Below, one piece after another: positions 31,700 through 42,325 of a DNA stretch of 64,000 nucleotides. The translations under genes were made by a program, and so were the position numbers. The notes under the pieces are model-generated. The model had not been told where the DNA came from. It was given only the letters and a program-made list of their open reading frames with translations, and searched no databases. The stretch is from Ichthyophis bannanicus (lineage: Eukaryota > Chordata > Amphibia > Gymnophiona > Ichthyophiidae), in contig CM066033.1 of the NCBI GenBank assembly GCA_033557465.1, positions 17,733,080 through 17,797,079 of the forward strand, read 5' to 3'. The stretch's first letter is position 1; each line of letters opens with the position of its first letter.

Positions 31700-32575
31700 T
31701 TAAAAGCTGCTCTATCTCCTTTTTAAAGGTTAATGCCAGCAACCTGGTTCCATCCCGGTTAAGGTGAAGCCCATCCCTTCAGAAGAACCCCTCCTTTCCC
31801 CAGAATGTTCCCCAGTTCCTAACAAATCCAAACCCCTCATCTCTGCACCATTGTCTCATCCACACATTGAGACTCCGGAGCTCTGCCTGCCTTTTGGGTC
31901 CTGCACGTGGAACGGGAAGCATTTCGGAGAACGCTACCCTGGAAGTTCTGGATTTCAACTTCCTACCTAAAAGCCTAAATTTAGCCTCCAGAACCACATT
32001 TTCCTATGTCATTGCTATCGACATGTACCAAGACAGCAGACTCCTCCCCAGCACTATCTAAGACCTTATCTAGGTGGCGCGTGAGGTCCGCTACCTTCGC
32101 ACCAGGCAGGCATGTTACCAGGCGATCCTCACGTCCACCAGCCACCCAGCTATCTACATGCCTAATAATAGAATCACCAACTATTACGGCTGTCCTAACC
32201 CTTCCCTCATGGGCACATAGCCCTGGAGAAACTTCCTCGGTGCGAGAAGGTTTTACATCACCTGGAGGACAGGTCCTAGTTACAGGATCACTTCCTGCCA
32301 CACCAGGGTGATGTTCTCCTGTCACATGACCTCTCTTCTCCATGGCAACAGGGATGCTGCCAGACGGTCTCGTCTATGTACCTCTCTGTCTTTCTTATGT
32401 TTTCCAAGTCTGCTACTCTAGCCTCTAGAGAACGGACTTGTTTCCTGAGAGCAAAGAGCTCCTTGCACCTAGTGCACATGTAAGACCTCTCACCAACTGG
32501 GAGAAAATCATACATGTGACACTCAATGCAAAAGACTAGAAAGCCCCCATCTCGCTGCTGGACTGCTGTCTGCAT
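31700..32575 (-). pseudogene. CR1 ORF1: zinc-binding, coiled-coil and esterase domains
   Basis: CR1 ORF1 binds the LINE RNA and carries an SGNH-type esterase. Starting at 32575, the protein has CIECHMYDF..YMCTRCKELF (two Cys-x-x-Cys pairs), then a heptad-rich helix (LRKQVRSLEARVADLENIRK). After a frameshift near 32300 comes the esterase: VIVGDSIIRHVD (catalytic Ser in GDS), HVDSNDIG (Asn; Gly-Thr is usual before N, here Asp-Ser) and finally RDGLHLNRDGTRLLALTF (catalytic Asp/His) near 31770. At least two frameshifts disrupt the reading frame. It sits directly 5' of ORF2, as in other CR1. Confidence 0.75.
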
Positions 32576-32579
32576 CTTA

Positions 32580-33320
32580 GTTTAAAGTTTTTGTTTAGAT
32601 CTTTAAGTTCTTTACTTACTAAGGGTTGCTATGGATATTTATTCCAATAAAACTGTACGTAATACGTTTAATATACCTTGTTTACCTGAAGCTTAATTAA
32701 TCTGAGGTCCTTAGTGTATGAGTGATTTAGATAACGAGCTTCCCTGAGAGCACCTCCTGTCTTTTAAGAAGTGTAAGTACCTATAAAGCTACGATTATCC
32801 CAGGGGTGGATGGGTGTGGGGAGGGAGGGAGGGAAATAACACTTATTAAAAGAGGGCTGCTACACAATAGCCTGTCCTGTGCTGCTGAGGTAAGCTATAT
32901 TCTTATTTGATTTAAATTATAGCTCTTTGCTGCTGCTAGGTTCTAACTTTTTATGAAATTTAAACTACAAGCTCTCTGCTGGGTTCCATATTTAACCAGA
33001 AAGCTCTCTTCTGTGTTTTAAATTTAACCTAAAAGTACTTTGCTGATGCCAAGCCCTTATACTAAGCCCTGAGTGACTATTAAATTAAAACTACAAGCTC
33101 TCTGCTGGGTATGAAATGTAACCAGAAAGTTTTCTTTTGTGTTTTAAATTTAAACTTAAACTGCTGTTACTAGGCCCTGACTGATTTAACAAAAAATAGT
33201 GGGTTCACAGATTAAATAGCTTTAATAGAAAGAATTCCTTTCAGAAAATTCCCAGAAGTATATACTCACAATTGCAGATCTCTCTCCAGAAGTAACAGTC
33301 CCCTTTCTAGTCCTTCAAGA
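32580..33320 (-). promoter_or_regulatory. CR1 5' untranslated region with tandem repeats
   Basis: Upstream of ORF1 with no coding signal. A block of about 150 bp (AACTACAAGCTCTCTGCTGG.. CCAGAAAG.. TGTGTTTTAAATTTAA) occurs at about 32970-33040 and again at 33090-33165, with a weaker third copy near 32925. Repeated segments in the 5' untranslated region are common in CR1-type LINEs and may carry the internal promoter. The outer limit near 33320 is approximate. Confidence 0.5.
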
Positions 33321-33417
33321 CCAGATTAATATGAATAAAATATGACATCTAAAATGCTTGTATGTAAATGCTAGAAGTCTTAAAAAAAGATGGGACAGTT
33401 AGAATATATAACACTAA

Positions 33418-33952
33418 AGGAGTAATTAGAGCTTACCTGCTAATTAGCGTTCCTGAAGGAACTCCAGTCCAGTCCCTTTCTTCGGGGTTGTGCTCCCCTT
33501 TCAGCAGCTTGGAGACTGAGTACGTCATCCTTTTGATGGCACTGGAGTATATATACCATTGGTACTATAACTAACCGGAAAAATTGTAAACCATTCTTAA
33601 CCTTTCTCCTATCACTATTCATACTACATCCCCCTTAACCCCAGGAGGATTTCCCCACCTCCCCGGAGAAGAGGAGGAGGCTTACCTGAATCATAATTTG
33701 CCCCCCCAAAGGTCTCTGGACAGGGGGCACCCACTGGTCCATTCTGCCGCCCTGAGTCCACCCTCTCAGCGATGAGTCTTCTGAAAGGAATAACACTATC
33801 GCATATAACCTCTTCGGGCCAAAGACGCCACTTCGCAGAAACCTGGGTGGAATCAGGGACTGGACTGGAGTTCCCCCAGGAACGCTAATTAGCAGGTAAG
33901 CTCTAATTACTCCTTCTTAAGTGTCCCTCCAGTCCAGTCGCTTTTCTCTGGG
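33418..33952 (-). repeat. DIRS C 3' terminal repeat and internal complementary region
   Basis: 33418-33566 is the inverse of 51525-51646 (shared GGAGACTGAGTACGTCATCC). 33845-33952 holds the complementary region with GGGACTGGACTGGAG, then AACGCTAATTAGCAGGTAAG, then CCCTCCAGTCCAGTC. Non-coding between. Confidence 0.85.
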
Positions 33953-34141
33953 ATGTAACTGCAACCCACCATTAATTAACCACATCCCCATCCTACATAG
34001 CCTAGGAAGAAGAAGCCACACCTGCTCCCACCACACATCACCAAATGACAAACTTATTAGACATTCTCATCTACTTTATATATCCCTTAATAGCACATAT
34101 AGCCCCAAGCCTGAACCCCCACCCTCTTACATAGTAACCTA

Positions 34142-35695
34142 AAATGTGCCCTCATTAACTCACGTTCAGTTCGCAAAAAGTGGCCAGTCATCACAGATTT
34201 TATTACTAATTTGAATTTAGACATCCTTATGGTTACAGAATCTTGGCTATCTGACTCAGACTCTGTCCTCATAAATCAACTCATCCCCCCCGATTACTCA
34301 ATACATACCTGCCACAGAACTAATCGAAAAGGAGGCGGAGTCTTCATTCTATCAAGATCTAATCTCCAATTCCAAGATCTAATATCCTCTAGGAGTCTCA
34401 CGCACATGGACACAGTCTCTGTGGCCAATAAGCACATCATTATAAATCTCCTCTACAGAGCTCCTTCTTCACCCCCAGAAGATCTATCTAACATAATAGA
34501 GCTTGCCTGCAACCCCGGATGCCCACATAAACATAACTGGTTGATCGGTGATTTTAACCTTGCATCACTACAACCCACCTACGCTAACATGCTCCTTGAT
34601 GCCATGACTGACCTTGGTTATTCACAGATAGTGAACTCTCCCACACACTTCAAAGGAAATGCTCTTGATCTCATATTTGCTACCCAATCAGTATCAAGCA
34701 ACAATATGAACCTGTCATCTACTCCTGTCCCATGGTCTGACCACAGCCTAATATTCTTCCAAATCCCGCATCAACAAAATCAAGCTCCAACCAGCCAAAC
34801 AAATACAGCCTCCTCAGAATTGACATCACGATTCAAAGCCCTGGACAGAGATGACTTCATCAACAGAGCTCTGCTAGTACTCCGTCAACCAGCTCAAAAC
34901 CTCGATGATATGATTATCAAATGGAATTCTACCCTAAAGTCCTTCTCGCAGCTGCCTTCCTCAAGCAAACTACCAGCATCCATCAAATCACCAAGAAATA
35001 GAAAGCCAGCCCCTTGGTTCTCAACAGATCTACGATTATCCCTTCAACTCCTAAGAAAACAAGAAAGAAAATGGCACAGATCTCGTTCTGCAGTAGACTG
35101 AATGACCTATGAAGACACATAAAAACAACACCGTGAGAAAATAGCTGAAAAAATGAGAGAACACCACACGGAACTCCTCCTCCGCTCATTAAATAAACCA
35201 CGAGACCTCTTTAGCATTGCTAAATCCTTAACCAAGACACCGTCATCCAATCAGACAATAGCAATACAACCTCAACCCTATGCCGAGTACCTGCAATCTA
35301 AAATCATTAAAACAAATTCGGCGCCGAGTCCCACACCCAACTACCTTCCTAATGTACAGCCAGCCACCGCTATCCAACTTTACTCCCCCAGCAGAGAAAT
35401 ACATTGCTGACCTTATTGCCTCTATCAATACCACTACAGCCCCAAATTACCCTTGTCCTGCTCACTGGATCAGAACGATGCGAGCAGACTCAGCCCCACT
35501 CTAGCATACATCATGAAGCTCTCCTTTGCAGCAGGATCATTCCCAACAATCCTCAAGCAAACTTCCATACGCCCCCTCCTGAAAAACAACAAACTTGACC
35601 CAACAAAAACAGACTCTTATTGCCCGATCTCAAGCATACCCCTTCTAGCTAAGCTCATTGAGAAGGTGATTCAAATACAACTTCAGCAACACATA
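34142..35695 (+). pseudogene. L2 ORF2 endonuclease and RT start
   Basis: Open from KCALINSRSVRKKW to a stop at 35099. It shows ILMVTESWLSDSD, the catalytic-region KGGGVFIL, HNWLIGDFNLAS, THFKGNALDLIFA and PWSDHSLIFFQ, which are the Glu, Asp-x-Asn and Ser-Asp-His signatures of LINE endonucleases. After the stop, shifted frames give RSLNKPRDLFSIAKSL (35185) and SFPTILKQTSIRPLLKNNKLDPTK (about 35530; the start of RT), ending at H2. Inactive in this copy. Confidence 0.8.
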
Positions 35696-36494
35696 GGGGT
35701 ATGTTTACTAAACAGCGCAATTGTGCATTTTTGGTGCCCCGCACTCATGCGCAATAGTGCATTTTTGGTGCCCCGCACTCATGCACTCCGGCCGCACACG
35801 TGCGCGCCGCCTGCAAAAGTGCGCGGCGCACTGATGTGCGATAGAGGCGTGGAAAGGCATTGCGAGGGCGGAGGAAGGCTCCCGAGGTGTGGGGGGACGG
35901 GGTCAATGGATGGAGAGTGGGCATGGAGAGGCTCCCCGCACAGGAGCGGGGCTGAAAAACAACCTAAAAATTACCGCGAGTGAAAATCTCGCGTTAGAGC
36001 CCATTTAAAGGGAAGAGAAACCATTTCCGTCAGCAATGTACAGCAAAACCGGGGAAACCTGCAAAACGTGAGCAGTGTGATACATGTGCACAGAACAAAA
36101 TAGCAAATATATATTGAAAATGACCACAACAAATTCCAAAAAAAGTATGATCCAGCTGGGCAACACTGATATTAATGGGCAACCATAAAAAACACTCCCA
36201 GGAAAGCTCCAAAAAAAGGAAATGATTTTTGGAAGGGTCTACGCTCCGTAGACCCTTTCAAAAAGCAGTTCATTTTATTGCAGCTGTCCTGGGAGTGTTT
36301 TTTATGGTTGCCCAGTGTTATCACTGTTGCCCAGTTTGGTCATGGGTTTGAGCCCCTTTTTCCGAGCTCATTTCTGAGTCTTATTTGCACTTTTGTCTCC
36401 GTACACGGTAAATGAGCCCACAGTAAAATTGTGCAGAGCAGGGTTTCTGACTCGTCCAGCCAGGATCCCTATCTCCAGGGACTGCACTGCTTCT

Positions 36495-36575
36495 GTGGCC
36501 ACAGTGTGGTGTAACGGACACAGCCAGTGCCTGTAAGACCAAAGGGTCAAAGGTTCAAATCCCAGCTGGGGCTCC
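36495..36575 (+). promoter_or_regulatory. tRNA-like module in H2 (1)
   Basis: Perfect A box TGGTGTAACGG (36507-36517) and perfect B box GGTTCAAATCC (36552-36562), 34 bp apart, as in a tRNA gene. A D-arm-like GTGT/ACAC stem flanks the A box, but a full cloverleaf does not fold convincingly. Confidence 0.65.
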
Positions 36576-36952
36576 TGCCAACCCAGTCCCCATAGTTTTA
36601 CCCACCACTAAACAGTGTTAGTAAGGTCCCTCCTGTATTGCAAAGAACATAAGCATGTTTCAAACAACCATATTTTACCCTACACCGCACACAAACCATA
36701 ACAATGGGCAGTACCTACAGCCGAGTCCTCCAAAGTCAGTCCTGGAGTGCCACAACTCAATCAGGTCATATGCTTTTGCCCAGATAAGGACATGTCTGCA
36801 TGTTGGCGGAAGGGTACAGGTGGTGGAGGGGCCAGTGGCTGCAAGTCACAGCACACAGTGGCCTAGGCCTGTGCAGGCTGGCACCGTCCACCGCAACAGA
36901 CAGGCTCTGTCAGATGTACATTCATGGACTCCACAGGGAACACAGCATATCT

Positions 36953-37030
36953 GTGGCAACACGGTGGTGCAGTGCACACAGACAGTGTGTGCAGGAACAG
37001 AAGGTCATAGGTTCAAAGCCCAGCTGGGGC
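36953..37030 (+). promoter_or_regulatory. tRNA-like module in H2 (2)
   Basis: A-box-like TGGTGCAGTGC (36965-36975) and perfect B box GGTTCAAAGCC (37010-37020); followed by CAGCTGGGGCT, as in module 1. Confidence 0.6.
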
Positions 37031-37771
37031 TACTGCCAATCCAGTCCACATATTTTTCCTACAACTAAACCGTGATAGTAAGGACAAACCTTTATTGCTG
37101 AGAACATATGCATGGTTCATATGCCTATATTTTACCACACCAAACTCAGATGCCATAAACAGCCGCATTACCTAGAGCAGAGTCTCCCAAATGCAGTCCT
37201 GGAGGGCCCCACACCATTCAGGATCCATGCTGCCTCTAATAAAGATGCTTGTGCTGCATATCTATGCACCACCCACATGGTATGCTAATGTAGCTCATGC
37301 ATATGCATGAGGGACAGCATGAAAACCCGAACAGTGTTTGGAACACCAGGACTGGAGTTGGGACACTGCCGTAAAGCAGCAGCCAACAAGGCCAGACACA
37401 CCCACACACCCCCCCCCCCACAGGCCCCATTGGCCAATGCCTCATGGAGAGGCAGGACATTGGGCCCTGCCTGTATCTCCCAATACTAGCAGTTGCATAC
37501 CTTAGCAATGCCACCCTACACCTGGGTATATGGTACACAGCTATCAAAAGTTGCCCATGATAACTGGTAGATATCAATTCCTACGTTAAGCACATTTTGC
37601 TCATTGATCTCCACCTCTGCGGTGTGCGCTGCAGGTCTGGTCTCTGACAGTGTTTACCCCCCTGGGGAGTGACCCCCAACAGTATTGCGTACCATATCCA
37701 TGCCTGTACTGTGCCCAGGACTGGTGTGGTGGGTATGGCTGCTGGACTCCTCTATAGTAGCACAATGCTGG

Positions 37772-38311
37772 CATAGGTGTCAAACCTGTCCTGGAGGGCC
37801 ACAATCCTGCCAGGTTTTGGGATAGCCCTAATGAATATGCATGAGATATATATGCATTAGAGATAGCCTGCCAACCTGACTGGTTTGTGGCCCTCCAGGA
37901 CTGGATTTGGAGACCCCTGCTTTACACCTCTGTCATTTAAGATTGTGAGTGGGCAAGGTGCAGATGTCCAAGACATCAAAAAGGTTAGATAGAATTTGTC
38001 ACATTCCTCCTCACTTCTCACCACCACCAAAATATTGTCCATTAGACATCTTTTTGGTGGTGGTGAGAATCGAGGATGAATGTGACACATTCTAGCTACC
38101 CTTTTGATGTCTAGGACATCTGTACCTTGCCCACTCACCATCTTAAATGACAGAGGTGTAAAGCAGTGGTCTCCAAATCCAGTCCTGGAGGGCCACAAAC
38201 CAGTCAGGTTGGCAGGATATCTCTAATGCATATATATCTCATGCATATTCATTAGGGCTATCCCAAAACCTGGCAGGATTGCGGCCCTCCAGGACAGGTT
38301 TGACACCTATG
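37772..38311. mobile_element. 540-bp palindromic hAT-like foldback, copy 2
   Basis: Same length and nearly the same sequence as 26238-26777 but in reverse orientation relative to the window. The flanks AATGCTGG and CTCTACAG do not match, so there is no target duplication. The homologous place in H1 and H3 already contains CATAGGTGT, the first nine bases of this element, which suggests it arrived by homology or conversion rather than ordinary transposition. Confidence 0.8.
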
Positions 38312-39472
38312 CTCTACAGTGTGTGGTGGCTGCAAACACCTTCCACAGCCCACACTGCCAGCAGTGTTGCCAGTATTGGGCTGCCAATGTGCATAATGAG
38401 GAGCAAGGTACCATGGGTATAGGCCGGACAGGGTGGCCTGGCCAGGGTGCATCTGCACAGGGCATAGGGCACTGACTGGGACATTTTAGTGCCCGGCCAC
38501 CACCTACACAGACAGGGTGACCTCAGTATGTCCTGCTGAGAGATCACTCTCACCCTGACTGTGCAGTGACCACAGCATGGCTAGGCACCCCCATAGTGCT
38601 ATATAGTATTTCTCTCATGTGATAGATATGGGTTTCCTTTTGGGGCCCAGTCACTGATTTATCTGCTTGCTGTGTATGCTGACATCCCAGTTCTGGGTGC
38701 AGGCATCTCCACTGGGAACATGCACTATGTCTGAACTAGCAGGCTGTTTGCAGCTGGTGTGTGTCTTGATGGCGTGGCTTGCAGGGTGCAGTGGCTGATG
38801 CCTTGCTGCAGGAGAATATCAGATAGTGTTGGGGGTGCAGCTTACCATATCCAGGCCTAATGTCTGTCTGCTATTGTGTTATGGATATGTATAGAGCTAC
38901 ATTGACTGCCCTGTGGGGTGTATGTCCCTTAGCAGGACTAGGGTTGATGGTCCCCTCTGCTGCCACCTTTGCAGGGAGGTAGAGGGTGGATATATTGATG
39001 GGAGACCCTTGACCCTGGAGGAGGGGGGGGTGGTGGTGCATGGCCCACCTGGGGGTCCATGGGGGCTACACCTGACTGAAACAGACAGAGCTATCCAAGG
39101 TGTTTGTGCAGAAACTACGTATCTGAAACATTAACACTGCTTTGGACCTCCGGCATGGCCTCTTTCAGCCATGGAAGGTGTTGTGGACCTGGTCCTGGCC
39201 GCCTCATCGCACACTCAGGGTGAGCACAGTACCCGCACGATGTGACGGTGTGTAGCTACTCTGTGCTAGTAAAACACACGGTCAGTACCCCCTACCATGC
39301 CGAGGTGCTGTGGGGGTGCATTCCACATCTTGTGTTCATCTGTGGACAGCTGATTTGCATGTGCAGTGCATCATGGGTATGGGTGGCCTAACCCTATCCT
39401 GGTGGCTGCAGCAGACTGTCTGTGTGGTGACGTGCAGGCTCTCTGCAGCCAGGGAGGGGCTTGTTAGTAGCT

Positions 39473-39545
39473 ATAGAGCTGTAGCCCAATGGTTGTGTCA
39501 CTGCCTGTGTAGCCAGAGGTCATGGGTTCAAACCCACAGTGGGGT
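39473..39545 (+). promoter_or_regulatory. tRNA-like module in H2 (3)
   Basis: Perfect A box TAGCCCAATGG (39482-39492) and perfect B box GGTTCAAACCC (39525-39535). Confidence 0.65.
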
Positions 39546-39910
39546 TATTTGATAGGGTTGACCAAAGCATTATTTTTTTTTAATGTACATTTTTGATGCC
39601 AGCAAAAAACACCCTCGGCGTACTGTACCCATAAGGTGCCTCTGAGGGCGCTTTATAGGGCACCTTATGGTTGCCGTCCATATAAGGTGCACTATGCATT
39701 ATCCTGTGATGCAACTTATAGGGTGCCCTATAGGGGACATTTTAGGGTGCCGTAGCGGACAGTGCACTTTACAATGTGCCTTATAGGATGCCTTATGTGG
39801 ACACGCTTTGAGAGTGCGTTTGCTATTAATGATAATTAAAATAAAGATAAAATGCCTCCTAAAGCAATCTTACCCATAATACATATTGCCTCTGCCAGCC
39901 TTGTTCATTG

Positions 39911-39981
39911 GGCACTGTGGGGATTGAACCCCTGATCCCTGCACCATTGGTTAGTGTCTTAACCATTGTGCTGTGGCTCTG
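39911..39981 (-). promoter_or_regulatory. tRNA-like module in H2 (4)
   Basis: Minus strand: A box CAGCACAATGG (39963-39973, one mismatch) and perfect B box GGTTCAATCCC (39920-39930). Confidence 0.6.
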
Positions 39982-39994
39982 TTCCTGTGCTTAC

Positions 39995-40470
39995 ACATCT
40001 GCGCGCCGCCTTATGCCTCCCAATATTAGAAAAGCCTCCTAAATCAATAGCGCGCCGCCTTATGCCGCCCCATATTAGACTGGCTCCTAAAGTAATGCCT
40101 CAGCCAGCCTTGTTCATTGGGCACTGTGGGGGATCGAACCCCCTGATCCCTGCACCACTGGTACGTGCCTTAACCATTGTGCTGTGGCTCTGCTCTTTTG
40201 TTTGCTCATCAGCGCGCCGCCTTATGCCGCCCCATATTGAGATGCCTCCTACAAAATTAGCACGCACCCTTATGCCCATCAGCGCGCCACCTTATGCCGC
40301 CCCATATTGAGATGCCTCCTAAAAAATTAGCACGCACCCTTATGCCCATCAGCGGCCTTATGCCGCCCAGTATTAGACTGCCTCCAAAACATTGGCGCGC
40401 CGCCTTATGCTGCACATTTTTAATATGCCTCCAAAAACATTAGCGCGCCGCCTTATGCTGCCCATTATTT
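39995..40470. repeat. Tandem GCGCGCCGCCTTATGC units in H2
   Basis: About eight units of 50-70 bp, each with (T/C)AGCGCGCCGCCTTATG, then CGCCCATATT and CTGCCTCCTAAA. One is interrupted by tRNA-like module 5. CpG-rich, non-coding, and close to the right terminal repeat. Confidence 0.75.
40121..40192 (-). promoter_or_regulatory. tRNA-like module in H2 (5)
   Basis: Minus strand: A box CAGCACAATGG (40174-40184, one mismatch) and perfect B box GGTTCGATCCC (40130-40140). Confidence 0.6.
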
Positions 40471-40513
40471 CACTGCCTCATAAATTAATGCCTCAGCCAG
40501 CCATCTTTATTAG

Positions 40514-40585
40514 GCTCTGTGGGGGATCAAACCCCTGCTTTTTGCACCATTGGTATGTGCCTTAACCATTGTGCTGTGGCTCTGC
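40514..40585 (-). promoter_or_regulatory. tRNA-like module in H2 (6)
   Basis: Minus strand: A box CAGCACAATGG (40565-40575) and B box GGTTTGATCCC (40523-40533), one mismatch each. Third tandem copy of the same module. Confidence 0.55.
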
Positions 40586-40808
40586 TCTTCTGCTTGCCCA
40601 TCAGCGTGATGCATATGCCTCCCGCGCAGCTGTCTGATGCGCTAAGGTGCGGGGCGCACAAGGGCGCCGCGCACCTTAGCGCATATGTAAATTCTGGCGT
40701 TTCTTCTTCAGCGGGGAACACCCACTCCTTATATGGCACCCGCACACTACCGGGGCCCGCACTTTACCGGGGTTTTAGTAAACATGCCCCATAGACATAT
40801 AAGCCCCT

Positions 40809-41471
40809 TTGGATCCTTGCCAACATGGGTTCCGAGAATCCCATGGTGTAGAGACGCTTCTCACTTTGCTGACTAACACCATATCTAGAGGAATTGAAAA
40901 AATCGAAAATAGGTTTGTACTCATTTTCCTTGATATTGCGGCAGCATTTGACTCCGTTAATCACGAGCAACTCCTCTACCGCCTTCAGGAAAAGGGAATT
41001 CAGGGTCTGGCCTGGGAATGGTGCAAATCATATCTAGCAAACCGTTGGCAACATGTACGTATAGGATCCTCAACATCTGAACCTTTCCATCAGCAACAGG
41101 GAGTACCCCAAGGATCCTCCCTATCAGCTCTACTTTTCAACATATATATGCAACCGATTTGTGAGATCATCAGATCATTTAATATATCCAGTTTGATCTA
41201 CGCAGATGATGTATTAATTTTCACCCCAATCAAAATCATGCAACCTGACCTCTCCTCACTAGTAGAGTGTTTCAACACAATCACTGACTGGCTCTCTTCT
41301 CAGAATCTACACATAAACTTTAAGAAAACCGAAGTCCTATTCATAACCAAGAAGAAGAATTTCTCTCCCCCCACCTCACTGAAGGTGCGAGATGCAGAAC
41401 TTCCATGTAAATCGGAGGTACGATACCTGGGTGTCACAATAGACCAACAGTTCAACTTCAAAAACACATAA
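40809..41471 (+). pseudogene. L2 ORF2 reverse transcriptase core
   Basis: A frame of 220 codons between H2 and H3: PCQHGFRESHGVETLL, VLIFLDIAAAFDSVNHEQLLY, QQGVPQGSSLSALLFNIY, the catalytic LIYADDVLIF (41195-41224), LHINFKKTEVLFI and VRYLGVTIDQQFNF. These are RT motifs 2 to 7 of the L2 clade, with active-site Asp residues intact. A frameshift and H3 end it. The matching endonuclease lies before H2 and the C-terminus after H3. Confidence 0.85.
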
Positions 41472-42247
41472 AGAATGCTACAAAATCCATCTACAATAAG
41501 ATACGGACACTAAGGGGTATGTTTACTAAAGTGCGGTAAACGTGGCTAACGCGCGTTGTACGACGTTAACGACCGTAAGTGCGGTATAACGCGCGTACCG
41601 ACGCGCCAACGACCGTTAACGTAATACTACGCGCGTTATGCATAGTTAACGATCGTAAAGTCCCGCGGCGCGTTAAAACAGCACAGAAGGTGGAGAGTGG
41701 GCGGAGAGAAGGGGTCAATGGGCGGAGAGTGGGCGGGGAGAGGCTCCCCACACACCAACGCGCTGAAATCCACAGCACAATTCCAACGCGAATGAAAAGC
41801 TGCCGTTTAAAGGGGAGAGAAACCATTTATCTGTCAGCAATGTAAAGCACAGGCAGGGAAACCCAAAGAAAAGTGATAAGTGTGAAACATGTGCACACAA
41901 CATAAGAGCACAGAAACACTGAGAATGACCCAAATAAACGGATAAAAACAAGAACCAATGTGGGCAACAGTGGTAACAATGGCCCCCCCCCCCGAGTAAG
42001 TCGCATAGCACAGATAGAAAATGTGGAAGGGACCAAACATCGTCCCCCTACAGGGGGAATGGATCCACAGTGAAACAACGCTGTTCACGGTTCCCCCAAC
42101 CACCAGACAGGGTGCCTATGGCGGGCAGATGTCCAGCAACAGCATGGCGTGCATGTTGGAATGGCAACTGGACAGATGCTGGAGAAGGGGATAGCGAGGG
42201 CTGCAAGCAGCACATGTCAAGGCACCACCAGGGAAAGCACCATCTAT

Positions 42248-42325
42248 GTGAGAACATGGTGGCACAGTGCACAAAAGCACTGTATCTGAGAACAGAAGGT
42301 AACAGGTTCAAGACCCAGCTGTGGA
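42248..42325 (+). promoter_or_regulatory. tRNA-like module in H3 (1)
   Basis: A-box-like TGGCACAGTGC (42260-42270) and perfect B box GGTTCAAGACC (42305-42315). Confidence 0.55.

Larger units (their letters stand above)
22045..33320 (-). mobile_element. CR1 LINE, near full length, with three insertions
   Basis: On the minus strand: 5' untranslated region with internal repeats (33320-32580), ORF1 (32575-31700), ORF2 (31659 to about 22214) and the octamer tail CTTATGTTCTTATGG ending at 22045. Removing the LTR (22666-24208), a SINE tail (24988-25144) and Harbinger-like H1 (25402-30181) leaves about 4.8 kb, a normal length for a complete CR1. All three insertions have clean junctions when compared with the CR1 at 10430-13060. 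Its 5' end faces the 5' end of the CR1 at 33328 head to head. Confidence 0.9.
35696..40790 (+). mobile_element. Harbinger-like non-autonomous element H2 (5,095 bp)
   Basis: Terminal inverted repeats GGGGTATGTTTACTAAA / TTTAGTAAACATGCCCC, flanked by ATA (35693-35695, 40791-40793). The L2 reads CACATAGAC when it is removed. ATA rather than TAA is a variant of the 3-bp site. Six tRNA-like modules: three plus-strand in the first three quarters, three minus-strand near the right end. A 150-bp hairpin (36170-36330), the second copy of the 540-bp foldback, and a run of GCGCGCCGCCTTATG units (about 39995-40470) also lie inside. No transposase found. Confidence 0.8.
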
